A stretch of 64,000 bases of DNA from Hofstenia miamia (GCA_004352715.1 SCFE01000025.1:520106-584105); one strand, 5' to 3'; shown: positions 45,893 to 57,717, counted from the first letter of the stretch. The notes: a model not told the origin generated them from the letters alone. Made by a program: numbers and translations.

Positions 45893-46170
45893 GTTTACAC
45901 TGGTTCAACTTGAGGAATTCGTCAAGCGAATTTAATAGCGCATAGTCGTGTTTACATCTGTTCCTCATGTTGATTTCATTTGCCGATTTCAATAGCGCAT
46001 GGTCGCGTTTACATCTGTTCCTCATGTTGATTTCATTTGACGATTTCAATAGCGCATGGACGCGTTTACATATGTTCCTCATGTTGATTTCATTTGACAA
46101 TTTCAATATTGAAAGCTCCTGTTTACATTGGTTCCCTTTTCGTTGATATTTATCAAACGATTTAAAAGAA
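45893..46170. repeat. 57-bp minisatellite, four units plus a partial
   Basis: The word CGTTTACA/GTTTACAT recurs at 45893, 45950, 46007, 46064 and 46121, exactly 57 bp apart. Each unit holds GTTCCTCATGTTGATTTCAT and AATAGCGCATGG. The outer units are the most diverged. Because 57 is 19 codons, a minus-strand frame (45735-46190) reads as a 19-residue repeat (NEINMRNRCKRDHALLKS). CCCCGTTTACACTGG at the left end resembles DNA-transposon termini. Confidence 0.92.
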
Positions 46171-46174
46171 GAAT

Positions 46175-46751
46175 AAGCTACGTCAGTCATTTAATAATCT
46201 AATTAACACAGACCAGGCGTACAGAGCTGTAGCTATGGTGGGCAAGGATGGGCAATCGTCCACCTAAATATATTTTAGCCTTGTCTTTGTCAACTTAAAA
46301 ATGGGGGAAATATGCAACTACTCCAGAGTACACTGACAAATTCTTTATTTAACTATTGATGATGGATTAGGGTGCAAATCGATCCAGGAAAAGTTTACTT
46401 CAATATTTTTACAAAGATATTACAGCCACGGGAATGAATGGCTAGAATTTTAGTTGCACACTTTGATGAAAACCATGTAAAAGATAAAAGAAATCATGGC
46501 GACACCATAAAATTTCTTTTAATTATTTTCAATCAGATTTCTTATCCATTGAGCAACATTTTGATAGTAATCAAAAGAATATTTACATAAATCCAATTCT
46601 AACAGTAAATGTCATGTGCAATATAGAAATTGAAATGAACTTTGTGTTACATTCAGTGATGAATACTATTGTTAAGTAGGTAGCAATTTGGTAAAAACAT
46701 CAATGTTTGATTCTTGCCATCAACAGTTAATTCTGACTGATTGGTTTTTGG

Positions 46752-46792
<41 letters not shown>

Positions 46793-47090
46793 GTACATAT
46801 ACTGGCGATTCCAACTACGAGTTATTTCGTTTTGAAGTCGCTCACGCACAAAAAGGCTTTTTGTCATAGTCACTAGTGCTAGCATCAATTCATTTCGTCT
46901 GTATGGTCTGAACTGCCTTCAAATTTCTGTCATGGATAGCTTATACCCATACCTACAATATGAGATTTTAAAAAATTCGATTTTTTAATTTTATGTTTTT
47001 TTGTTTTACCATAGCTGGTCGCGCCAGTATAAAATAACGGAATTGAACAGCGCCAGCACAAATACGCGAAAAGTGTCTATAGCGCCATTC
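46175..47090. other. No gene seen; (TA)n at 46754-46791
   Basis: AT-rich DNA with a (TA)n microsatellite. A small cluster of GCGCCA words lies at 47020-47090. No frame supported. Confidence 0.4.
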
Positions 47091-47107
47091 TATATATATA
47101 TATATAC

Positions 47108-47144
<37 letters not shown>

Positions 47145-47509
47145 NNNNNNNNNNNNNNNNNNNNNNNNNNNNNNNNNNNNNNNNNNNNNNNNNNNNNNNN
47201 NNNNNNNNNNNNNNNNNNNNNNNNNNNNNNNNNNNNNNNNNNNNNNNNNNNNNNNNNNNNNNNNNNNNNNNNNNNNNNNNNNNNNNNNNNNNNNNNNNNN
47301 NNNNNNNNNNNNNNNNNNNNNNNNNNNNNNNNNNNNNNNNNNNNNNNNNNNNNNNNNNNNNNNNNNNNNNNNNNNNNNNNNNNNNNNNNNNNNNNNNNNN
47401 NNNNNNNNNNNNNNNNNNNNNNNNNNNNNNNNNNNNNNNNNNNNNNNNNNNNNNNNNNNNNNNNNNNNNNNNNNNNNNNNNNNNNNNNNNNNNNNNNNNN
47501 NNNNNNNNN

Positions 47510-47537
<28 letters not shown>
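47091..47537. repeat. (TA)n tract split by a 365-N gap
   Basis: TATATA runs on both sides (47091-47144 and 47510-47537) of the gap at 47145-47509, with one ACATATAAA interruption on the left. The gap probably reflects assembly collapse in the microsatellite. Confidence 0.85.
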
Positions 47538-47540
<3 letters not shown>

Positions 47541-47589
47541 TGAATTGACGTACAGTCTTTTTGAAATAATAGCGCATAGATGCAAAAAC

Positions 47590-48208
47590 ACGGTGCAACC
47601 GATGAGAGCCGTATTCAAGTTAAATCAGGACGCATGGAGTTTGTTAGACGCCCAAGAGGAGCCGCTGAGCGCTATAAACCCCAATATTTATGTCCTTTAG
47701 TAACGGGTCGTCAGCAGTCAATTATGGTATTTGGAGCAATTTGGGCAACAGGTCTCCGAAAAATAGTCAAAGTCGACGGAACAATGGACAGTAAGCAATA
47801 TATTGACATATTGCAACAACATATTATGCCAATAATGGAAGACGATCAGTTGCTGCAGCAAGACAACGCCCCTTGTCATGTTTCGAGGGAGGTTAAGGCA
47901 TTCATGGAAGAAAAGGGCGTAGCCCTCCTCCCATATGCAAATTTAGAAATACCTCAGCTTAGTGGACAGGCTTATAATGACTGCTCATCCATGGCGGGAC
48001 ATTTGAATGGTGTGCAAACAATACTTCAAAAGAAATATAATAAAGAAACTTTTGTCTATTGTTCTTCACATATAGATTTAACTTAGTTGTCAATGATTTC
48101 TGTGCTTTACTTGAAATTATGATGACACTATAAGAATCACATATAGATTTAACTTAGTTGTCAATGATTTCTGTGCTTTACTTGAAATTATGATGACACT
48201 ATAAGAAG
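47590..48208 (+). pseudogene. Tc1-like / hAT chimeric frame
   Basis: 47600-47940 encodes the DDE core of Tc1 family B: TDESRIQVKSGRMEF, SIMVFGAIWATGLRK, DSKQYIDILQQHIMPIM, then LLQQDNAPCHVSREVKAF (second Asp). Just before the SPDLN-IE block the frame passes without a stop into LSGQAYNDCSSMAGHLNGVQ, then FVYCSSHIDLT. That is the DUF4371-type catalytic segment of hAT transposases (usual pattern GQGYDGASNMSG...GVQ ... VHC..H.LNL). A stop follows at 48084, but in the next frame NLVVNDFCALLEIMMTL continues the hAT part. The close Tc1 copy at 21403-21881 ends in a gap before this junction. It could be read as a fused transposase, but more likely marks one element truncated by another. Confidence 0.8.
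48067..48208. repeat. 71-bp tandem duplication
   Basis: CACATATAGATTTAACTTAG through CACTATAAGAAT is repeated immediately at 48138-48208 with essentially no change. It lies at the end of the hAT-derived segment. Confidence 0.93.
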
Positions 48209-48269
48209 TGTATAAATTTTTTTGCGAAAGTTCAAAAAGGCAATTGATAGTAAACACTCTGATTTTGTG

Positions 48270-49770
48270 TCCTACACGGTGAAGTAAAAAGAACAAATCT
48301 TTCTTTAAACAAGTATTTATCTATCCAATGCACAAGAAAGGATTAAAAAGAAAAATTGTAAATTACAGATAAATAAGCATCTTACCAAAACTATCATTAA
48401 TATTTGAAAAATCATATTTAAGCAAATTTATGCTGTAGTTCGTGAAAATATTTCAAAATCACAACATGGATTCATGAAAAATAGATCTTCTATTTCACAA
48501 TTTCTTTTATTTTTGTCAAATATTTATGACAATTTCGATGCTAATTAAGATAGTTTTTTCTTTATTTAGACTTTTCAAAATCCTTTGATAAGGTTTAGAA
48601 TAGAATTCTACAAGAAAACCTGAAAGATATTGGAGTTGGAGGTAATTTATTAAAATTAATTTGGTCTTACCTTACGAAAAGAACACAGAAAGTAATTTTC
48701 AATGGCATATCAGATCAAGCTACTTTAACAAGTGGTGTTCCTCAAGGATCGGTTGTTGGTCCTATTATTTTTCTTACTTTTTATAAACGATTTGCCAAAT
48801 TACTGTTTTACTACAACTCCATTCTTATTTGCTGACGACCTAAAATTACTTAGTAAAGACCTTAATGATATAAATGCAGATTATTTAAGATTAAACAATT
48901 GGTGCTTAGAAAATTATGCGAAACTCAATGAGGCGAAATATCGGTTGCTAGCAGTCTAATAACATTGATCATATGCTTCAACTAAACTCCAATACTTCAG
49001 TTAGAGCATTAAGCTCAGTTAAAGATTTGGGTATTCTTATTACACACAGTCATAATTTGTTCACTCATGATTATTCCAAATTGAAAACATGAAACAAACA
49101 TTTTAAGCATCAAAAGAATATTACCTTATAATACCATTGTTGGTGACAAAACAAGTATATACATAACTGCGATAAGATAAATCCTTATCTATGGATCTGT
49201 TGTTTGGTATCCCAGCAGAGGCGATATTTTTAGAATTGAAAATTTTCAAAAAAGTTGTTTGAAATGGATTTTAAATATTACGGCCTATAAGAAGAGATTA
49301 ATTGAATTGAATTTATTGTCTATTTCAATGCAATTTCAGCTCATTGATCTTATTCAATTTAATATTTTGCTTACTAATATCATTGACTTTAATATTTTGG
49401 AGTACGTTTACCAATATATTCCGAAACAATGATTACAGCTCTACAATAAAACCATTGTCAAGTGCAAAATTTACAAGAAGAGTAAAACAGATATTTTCTT
49501 CTTTAGACGTATCACTAAATTAGCAAATTCCATCCATCTAAATACAAATATTGATCTCTTTGATGCATGTTCAAAAGTTAAAAGGCAATTAAATGATTTA
49601 CTTAAACAACAATTTATTGATTTATATGCATCTAATAATATTTCTACTCATTTTTTAGTGTGTAATTGCACTATATGCAATCCTAAGAATTTGCTTTATA
49701 AAAAATATTAAATTTTTTAAATGTGTTAAACAGTGAAATTCTTTGCTTAATAAGCAATGAACTCTTTTTG
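48270..49770 (+). pseudogene. CR1/jockey-type LINE with readable palm motifs
   Basis: In several frames: FEKSYLSKF, ENISKSQHGFMKNRSSISQF, YLDFSKSFDKV, NRILQENLKDIGVGGNLLKL, IWSYLTKRTQKVIFNG, TLTSGVPQGSVVGPIIF, LLFINDLPNYCFTTT, PFLFADDLKLLSKDL, LRLNNWCLENYAKLN and VKDLGILI. These are RT domains 2-7 in order, with both FSKSFD and FADD Asp residues present. Stops and at least four frameshifts disable it. No endonuclease is seen upstream, where the 71-bp duplication and hAT relic abut it. The 3' end is near 49770. Confidence 0.88.
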
Positions 49771-49984
49771 TTTTGAAATGTGAATAATTCGACGATTTAG
49801 TGAGAATATAAATGAAATTGTAGATGTCTTGGAATAACTAAAGTAATCTTTAAACTAGAACACGAAGTACAGCTCACCAGCTTCTTTGTAGCATCAAGAA
49901 ACCATCTTTCATTTGTTGTCTAATCGTGATACCTTCTTATAGTGGAAGGTTGGAGTCCGTCACACAATGTCTTCAGAGAAGAAA

Positions 49985-51890
49985 TACCAATCTGATGAAA
50001 GTAAAAAATTCAAATTGATTTATTGCTATCAGTTTTTGAAAGGTATCAAATCAAGAGAACGCAGAAATCGAATTTGGCCACATTTTTCAAAAAAGGAAAG
50101 TCTTTGCCAAAAATTTTGAAATTGCTATAAATATGCCGCCATTAACATCTCGCCAGTTATATAGTTCCAACTCTGAAGCTACATGTTCTGAAGAATATTT
50201 TCGTAGATCAGTATATGTCCCCTACATCAAGTTTAGTAAATTCCTTAACTAACGTCCTCCACCCACAAAATCCTAGGTTATTAACAAAATATGAATATTA
50301 AAGTGCAATTTGAAAGATTCAGTCACTTTATAATATTGATAATCCCTATGCCAGTGCTGCAACTGGTCAGAAATGTTTAGTGCTAACCAGCAACCGGTTG
50401 AGTTAAGCACTCGCCGTTTATCGGCCATTTAATCGGTGACCAGTCAAATTTTTCAATACATGTAAATTATAAATTAAACAAATTTGTTGAGAAAATTATA
50501 TTCATTGTATTTTTATTTATTATTATTTATTTATTATATTATAGTAGCTTTTTTGTAAATATATGATATTTTTATTGCAATATAACTTTGTTTGCCTTGC
50601 GTCGTTTAAAATACAATAAAAAAAATAACAAATTTAAGTTTTTTTATTTTTTACAAAAAATAGAATAGAATAGAATTGTATATTTGATAAAAAAAACTAT
50701 AATAATAAACAGGAAAATTAAAACTACTTTAAAAAATAAACATATTTTTGCATTTTTGATTTGATTAAAAGGACCAGAATGGAGAAAACTGATGTTTTCT
50801 TCGTTCTGTTTTATATTTTTCATAACAATAATGACCAAATTTAGACAAAACTTTAGGAGTAATTGAAGTAAATGATTTCCTGAAAAGCTTTTCTCAAATA
50901 GGAATGATTATCTATTTTTGCTTTCTTTAACAGTTTCCTGGAATTTAAGATCTCCAAATTGTGAAATAATTTTTTCTGTCCGTCGTTGTACTCGCAGTAG
51001 TTTCAAATCAAGTATTCTCATTTCTTAAATTACAAGTTTTTCAACATCTAGATAATGAAATAACATGAAGTATTTAGAGAAGCGTGCAATTAAAATACAA
51101 CTGCATGTACTCAGTTAAAAAAATTGAATTCAATATGATTTATTAGCGAAGCGGATTTGCATTTTCGAAATCAATACAATTTTCTATTAAAATATCGTGC
51201 AGAAATATAACAAGATAAACTTTCAAAAGTACCTGCAAAAATTATTCGTGAATTATAATAGACAGCCTTCTTACTTAAAAAGAGCTTGTTTCTTGCAATT
51301 TTAATAATAATTTCCTAAAAATATAAGATATTTTTAGTAATTAGACCGGTAATAAAACGGTTCAATTATAGCCGGCCAAGATGTCTAATCGGCATCTGGT
51401 AGATATCGGTACCGGTTACCGCTTATTGGTAACTGGCACCGTTTTACCGATAAACGTTTGCAGCACAGCTCTATGCTCTAAGCGATCTTTAGCACTCTTT
51501 TTGAAAACCATGAATGTTAACACCAACATCTAGAGTTTTGCACTATGTATCCTGCAATCAAAAAAGCAGTTGTTTATGCGTTGGTACTACCTACAACAAC
51601 ATGTATGGCGGAGTGGGCATTCAGTTACTTACGACGTTTGATAACTTGTTCACAAAGTGTTATGACTGATATTAGGCTAAATGGACTTATGATTTTGTAC
51701 ACTCACAGCGTAAGTATTTCTATTGACAAACACTTCGATGAAAAGTTATTAATTGTTTTGAAAAAGATGCACGAAGAATGCCTATTATTTAAAAATGTTG
51801 TGTTGTCTTATTATTCTTTGTTGAATTTTGATCTTGTAAAAGTGTTATTTTTTCAGATCTATATTTCAAAAAACTTGATTTTGCCCCATA
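49985..51890 (+). pseudogene. hAT transposase relic split by a nested element
   Basis: Before the nested element, frames read SSEKKYQSDESKKFK and then CSEEYFRRSVYVPYIKFSKF, the N-terminal/DUF4371 features of hAT-type proteins. After it, 51545-51800 reads LVLPTTTCMAEWAFSYLRRL, then SVMTDIRLNGLMIL, the hATC dimerisation domain at the C-terminus (usual pattern P.T...ER.FS.L..+...R..M...RL..L). Much of the middle is missing. Stops are present before the insertion, so this copy was probably already decaying. It may be the same family as the hAT part at 47945-48208. Confidence 0.75.
50352..51468. mobile_element. Nonautonomous hAT element nested in the hAT relic
   Basis: Ends are CAGTGCTGCAA at 50352 and TTTGCAGCACAG at 51468. 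Flanking 8-bp repeats are CCCTATGC (50344-50351) and CTCTATGC (51469-51476), one mismatch. Both subterminal regions are crowded with ACCGGT/CGGTTA/TATCGG words, while the 800-bp centre is very AT-rich with no frame. The length is 1117 bp. Confidence 0.85.
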
Positions 51891-51899
51891 ACTAGTTTT

Positions 51900-52615
51900 T
51901 TACCTGTGCACATTATGGTTGGAGAACTATTCCTAAAAGCATTTATGTAGACATAAATTGCTGCTTCATTTAGCAATTTATGCATTCTTAAATTAAGAAC
52001 GGTCGCGAAAATGAATGTTTATAAATGTTATAAATGTTGTTTTGTATTAAGTCAACCTCTACTGGTGTTCCAATAGATCAGACCGGCAACAATTTCAGTA
52101 TGAAAGACATAAAATAAGCGTTGAAATTCCAAAAAAATATTGTGAAGATTGGGAAATGAGATCATGTTCATCTCTATGATCTAAAAACATAAAGATTGTG
52201 AAAGAAGAATTCTATATTTCACTTAAAATCTATGCTTAAACTTGGGCGCACATTACATTGTAGAGCAATCTTAGTCACATTACTTTAATCAACCTTGTTG
52301 GAAATACTCATTGAAACATAGCTGAGATTCATTGGCCAAAAATATATTTTTGCTATATTTTTGGAAGAAAACCTATATAAATGCAGCGTGTTTTAATAAC
52401 TTTAGAGTATAATTGTATCAATAATATGTTGGTAATTTTTAGTAAGAATAGTGTAGAACAATTCATCATTGTAGTTACCTTTTAGTCAAAGTTGAAAAAA
52501 TTTTCTTTATGCTTATATACTTGTATTTATTTCTCTTCCTAATTTGTATATTTTATAGTGTAGCACATCTTAGACTGTGGCTATTTTAGGTTTGTACAAA
52601 GGTATTATTTTTAAT

Positions 52616-52654
<39 letters not shown>

Positions 52655-54030
52655 TGAATATATATTAGGTGAATAAAGCCATAGAATAGTAATATATTGT
52701 TGACCTGCCAAATTGCTTATGCGATAACATGAGGAATCCCTTTAAAATAAACGTCATAGGTTTGAAAAATATCATAAACAAATCTAAATTAAAAAATTAT
52801 ATATGTATATATATAATATTTCAATGTTGGTAAATCTAAATACTTTGTTTAATTTTATTAAGATGATTAAAAACTTCTAAAAATTTATAAAAATTTCATG
52901 TATAGAATATATCAATTGAAAAGAATTTATATCTGTGTTGTATATGTTACCTAATGGATAATTCTATGTCTATGCTTTTACTATGGCATTGGAGCTAAGT
53001 AAATAACAATAAATACAAAAGTAAAAACACTGTTTTTAAAAAAAATTATGAAACAAATATGAATTTTTGTAAATAGTTGTTCTGTAATTAATCTAAATTA
53101 TTATCTGAAAAATACATTTTGTGTAGAATCGGGTTTCGTTGAATTTTTTCATAATCAGTTTTATTATTGTAATGGAGTGTCAGTTGTTCTATTAATTGGA
53201 TGTTCTACTTCTTCATTTGGACACACTTTGTAATTTATAAGTCGTTTGCATGATTAGTAGAGTGTGGCAAGTTTATTGATTCTATATTTGGCCCGATGTG
53301 ACAATTTAAGCATATATTTATCGTAATAACGCTGCTGAAAAAAACTTTAAAATTAAATATAAATTAAAACCTATAAAAACTGTGTCAATTTATCAATGGC
53401 TATATGAAATCTCAATTGAATAATAGATTTGCTAATGGAAAAATTATATCTATAAAATTTCCAATCAAATACTGATAGAATTGCAATAATTTTTTCATTA
53501 CGAAAAGTGAAGTATTATTCAATTTAAAATTATACTAGAGTTTTAAATATAGTCTTTCAGACAAATTTAGGTGGACAAAGAGCGTAAAAATCAACTTTTC
53601 AAAAATATATGGAAATCGTTTTAAAGATTATAACAAATATAGATGAATCTTGAAACTTAAACATGTTGTTTATGTCAAATTTTGGCAAATGAAAGTTGAA
53701 ATTTTTTCAAGCTTCTAATTGATGATTGAGTATTAAATCAGGAGTGTCTGTGGTATGGCCTTATGTGGCAAGGTGAAATTCGTTAGCCATTCATAATAAC
53801 CATAAATGCATCTAGGATACATGTGGTCATAGAAATTTAATCAAGTGATTTCTGCGTGTAGTATTTATCTAAATAAATTCAATGTTTTATCAAAATGATA
53901 AAATTTTTTATCAATTCCTTCAAAATTTGTGTTCAGTTCATTTTATTAATATTTGATGTAAGCAGTATTTGCGAACCAAATGCAACAATACAAAATGAGA
54001 AATCTGTTGTTATTTAAATAATAATAAAAC
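51900..54030. other. AT-rich intergenic, (TA)n at 52622-52651
   Basis: Long gene-free stretch between the hAT relic and the 3' end of the GPCR gene. Only the TA microsatellite is supported. Confidence 0.5.
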
Positions 54031-54034
54031 AAAT

Positions 54035-54040
54035 TTTATT
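54035..54040 (-). promoter_or_regulatory. Polyadenylation signal of the GPCR gene
   Basis: AATAAA on the minus strand (TTTATT on plus) about 170 bp after the stop codon. Confidence 0.5.
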
Positions 54041-54208
54041 TATAACAAACGGATATTGCTTAATTACTAATTTACGTTATACAATACATTGATTTACTAA
54101 TCACTATATATTTAGCTAGTAACTCTCTTTTTCAGAATTGTTTATAAAATCACATTATCAGAAAGGCATACCATCAACATGGTGGTAGATTTAGCTTAGT
54201 CTTTTGGC

Positions 54209-55168
54209 TTATTTGGTCGCAAAACTTTTCATTAGAGAATTTCTAAACGTTTTATTAGTGACCAAGTATATGAAGAAGTTTATAGTTGAATTGAAATTTC
54301 TAAAACCTAATGCTGTATACCAGAATACGTAATTTAAAGAACTTCCCCAAAATTTATCATTTTGTTCAGGAGTATTAAAATAATTACGTAATTGTAAATA
54401 ATAGTATGGTAAATATACCCCAACCATAGTCACACAACATGCAACAAGGGTTATTGTTACTCGGACATCATCTTTTGCAAATGTTTTCTTAAATTTTTTC
54501 TTGGCTGTAATCGCCCTGTGAACTAATCGGAACACGATGGCAATGTTGCCAACAGTTATGATCAACAAGGGCATGGTGTAACCAATAAATATGTTAACAA
54601 ACAAGGGGAGCTTGTTACCAGTACGGAAGCATCTAAATCCTGTATATACACGCCCACGCCAAACAACAGTGCTTGGAACATAATTGAGGACATCAAATTG
54701 TAAAACTGCATTCATTAATGAAAATATACATACTATTACGCAAGCATTTCGTGCATGACGTTTTTTACTCCATTCTCTGGCAAAATCAATTGTATATGAA
54801 TTAACAACACGATCTAAGGTGATTAATACAACACTGTATGTAGTTTGAAATAGATTAAATGTCATAATCGAACTCCACAATGAACATGCTTGTGGAAAGT
54901 GATTGACTAGGAACTCCTCGGGATACATGATAAAGGGAAGATTAAAAAAGAGAAAGTCGAAGCAGTTCAAAAAATCTGCAAACGTTAAGTGAGTTAAATA
55001 TGTATTCGACGCTTCGTTCTTGACGAAAGGTCTCCGTTTGATGATGTAGAGCACAATGAGATTGGTGGGGATTCCCATTATTCCAATAATGAGGCTGTGC
55101 CCCAACACTAAGTAATCTTTGTAATAGCCACCTGGTTCTTTGTAAGTGACATTTGGCTGAGTACTCAT
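54209..55168 (-). CDS. Rhodopsin-like (class A) G-protein-coupled receptor
   Basis: Intact single-exon frame of 319 residues from the ATG at 55168. Seven hydrophobic segments: about 20-44, 56-82, 93-121, 140-161, 188-216, 234-260 and 276-303. Class A landmarks: Asn36 in TM1 (GIPTN), Asp65 in TM2 (LTFADFL), Cys95 at the top of TM3 paired with Cys180 in loop 2, DRV at 119-121 in place of DRY, Pro254 in TM6 (VYLPYYY), and NSTINFFIY at 293-301 in place of NPxxY, so the TM7 proline is missing. TM6 also lacks the usual CWxP tryptophan (CCVTMVGVYLP). There is an N-glycosylation site at Asn6 (NVT). Intracellular loop 3 is short and very basic (KKKFKKTF). The pattern resembles invertebrate peptide-receptor-like orphans, but the ligand cannot be inferred. 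No paralogue in the window. Confidence 0.9.
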   Translation of the reverse strand: MSTQPNVTYKEPGGYYKDYLVLGHSLIIGIMGIPTNLIVLYIIKRRPFVKNEASNTYLTHLTFADFLNCFDFLFFNLPFIMYPEEFLVNHFPQACSLWSSIMTFNLFQTTYSVVLITLDRVVNSYTIDFAREWSKKRHARNACVIVCIFSLMNAVLQFDVLNYVPSTVVWRGRVYTGFRCFRTGNKLPLFVNIFIGYTMPLLIITVGNIAIVFRLVHRAITAKKKFKKTFAKDDVRVTITLVACCVTMVGVYLPYYYLQLRNYFNTPEQNDKFWGSSLNYVFWYTALGFRNFNSTINFFIYLVTNKTFRNSLMKSFATK

Positions 55169-55199
55169 TTAGTATCTAAATTGCGTGTTTTAAAAAAAG

Positions 55200-55985
55200 T
55201 ATCTAAATTTATTTCAATCAATTTCAACAAACTGCTTTTAGTGCCTGGTAAGTGGGTTAATAACACCTATAATAAAAAACGTTGCAGGTACGCCTAAATA
55301 TGTTTATTTTGCAGTGTTGTATGATGCAAAATTCATTAATAAATAATAAAATGTGATTATTGACAGAAATTATGTAATTAAAATCCAATGGGTCTACGCA
55401 AGGGGGCCTCTTTTTTCTTGTAGGATATTTAACATTGATTTTGGCTGACTATATAAAAAAAATTCTAAAAATTAAATAAAAATTAAAAACTAAGGTTGTA
55501 ATGAGATTTATTTTGAAAATTTCTCGGTGCCTTGACCCGCTTTTGTGGTCACAGAAGTTGTTCACAAATGAGTTTATGAAAGAACTATCATTGAAATATT
55601 GTACTGTGTTCGTTCCTTTTGAATTTCTCATACCAATATATTAAGTTTTTTGAAAATTGTAGAGAATTTTGGCCTGCATTGTATATCTAAGCCTTTTTCT
55701 TCGATATTATTAGAAATCAATTTCATGATGTTAGTTGTAAAGAATTAAATTTGTCGGGTGAAATTTCGGATTATTTTCTGTTGATTTCCAAGGCAAATGC
55801 AATGGTGTTAACGCTTCAGAAGTACGAAGTTTTTTATGTTGAACACCTGGATAAAATTTTGTCACACATTTCTAAGTTTAGCTGAATTATTGCTTCACTG
55901 CCGTATATTTTTGAGCCAGGTCGAGATCAAAGTAGACCTTAGTGAGGCTCATATATTAGGTTGTGCCATCAATTGCATTAATAGC
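55200..55985. other. 5' flank of the GPCR; no other gene seen
   Basis: AT-rich upstream sequence. No TATA/initiator arrangement is distinct enough to call. Confidence 0.35.
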
Positions 55986-56189
55986 CCCAAATATTTTCAA
56001 TAGGATTAAATGATACATTTCAAGCAGTATGGCAGGATCCATTAGCGTGCATGATAAGAATACTACAAAATTTTATTGTAAATCAGCTAGCATTATCGGA
56101 TAAAAAGCATAAACAAAATTTCCATCATGAAATGCACTAAATAATGATATTGAACATTTCTCGATGCATAATTCCCACAGTGCTAAGTC

Positions 56190-56700
56190 AAGCAAATTTC
56201 AGATGAAAGAAAGTTATGCGAAAACCTCCACTGCTTTCTGCAACACACAAACGAAAAATGCATAGAGTCTTGCAATGTCAGTATGAATGATCGTGGGGAT
56301 TTATTTGGTTCACAGACGAAAACCTATTTTGTCTTAGCTGTTCAGAAATAACACATCATTATTGCAGTGATTTGCAAAAATACCAAATGGTAAGTGGTAA
56401 ACGTTAGTCTGAAAGTGTACGCAATAGTTTGGACTTGGTATATCTTTACATGGGAAGAGCATAAAATAAACGCTTTGGATTACCAAATCATTTCAGCAAA
56501 TCCTCTTCTCTTATGCCGTTTTTCAAAAGAAACGACATTATAATTTCAAATAATGCATTTTAATTGGTATGGTACCCTGGGCAAATCATTCCATCGAATC
56601 TTAATGCAATTGAGAATGTCCGACAAGTTTAACAAGATTGAAATTGGAACCCAACGAAATACGTATTGACATCCATTTTAACTAAAATGGTGAAGGAACA
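56190..56700 (+). pseudogene. Tc1-like transposase relic (family D)
   Basis: Reads VLRKPPLLSATHKRKMHRVL, QCQYE, then FIWFTDENLFCLS (first catalytic Asp), and near the end WYPGQIIPSNLNAIENVRQV, which matches the WP.QSPDLN.IENVWQ block with the third acidic residue. The middle QQDxAP block is not recognisable. Stops occur in every frame. An RKPPLLSATHK block is characteristic of the inter-domain region of Tc1-like transposases. Confidence 0.68.
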
Positions 56701-57715
56701 TTTGATGTTACAAAAATACTTGTTTTGAATTCATTGCACTATTAATTTTGTTACTTTAGGAAAAGGTAGCGTAAAATATAATACAAATATAATGTATGCT
56801 AATCTAGAAGCTTTTGTAGTCTTCTTACAGTTAAAATACCATGTTTCTCAACAAAATTTCTTTATCACAAATAGTAGTGAAGATATTTTACACCAGCATA
56901 CGTCAGGGTGCACGCGGTGATGTTCTGACGGGGAGGGAAATCTTAGTATGACCAAAAGCAGGGTGAAGGTCCGCAAAATTTTTTTAAAATATTAAAAAAA
57001 ATAGACCCAAAAAATGCATTTCACGACCTTAGATTTTAAATTTTTCAATTTTCTTTATTCATCCAGTAAAAATCAAATTTGAAAACCTGACGGGGGAAAT
57101 ATTCCACTATGTCTCTTCTTGCGTACGCCGCTGACATACGTTATCTTGCACAATTTAGGTTTGATCACAGATCAATAAGAAATTCAGTAATAGGAATATA
57201 CGTATGAAAAAAAATCTGATTCACATATATGTGTCATTCCATTCGTAAGCTTTAATATCATCCTACATAATTTTTAAGTATTTTGCGATTTTGAAAACAA
57301 CAAAAAAGCCCTACTTATGATGTTAATACATTATAAATAATTACTGTATAAAAATGATTCCTTACTTTTAACTAAATGCATTTTGTCAATGAAATTTTTT
57401 CATGAAAGGTAACTTTTATTGGGAATATACGCTCTCATTGGTCAAATTCTCTCCAATTACATGAAATCCGGAGCTGGTTTTATTTGAGAAGTAATATAAT
57501 ATTATATAAATTTTTTCCCGGTGATTTACTATTACTAATAAAACGTAAATCAAACAATATTTACAAACGCACACACTTTAGAAACATTGCTTAGCGTATG
57601 AAAAAGCTCAAATTACCAACCAAAGGTAAAATATAATTTTGAAGTGTTGCATAAAGTTAAAAATTAGAACAAGCATGTTATTGCAAAATTTTATAGCAAC
57701 ATCTTTTAATGATAA
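56701..57715. other. No gene seen
   Basis: AT-rich. A GC-richer patch at 56895-56960 (GTGCACGCGGTGATGTTCTG) has no frame or partner repeat that I can support. Confidence 0.35.
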
Positions 57716-57717
57716 TA

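Noticed and set aside
45735-46190. 151-codon minus-strand frame over the 57-bp repeat as a gene
   Set aside because: It begins and ends outside recognisable coding sequence and includes a (TA)n run; the open frame follows from the codon-multiple period.
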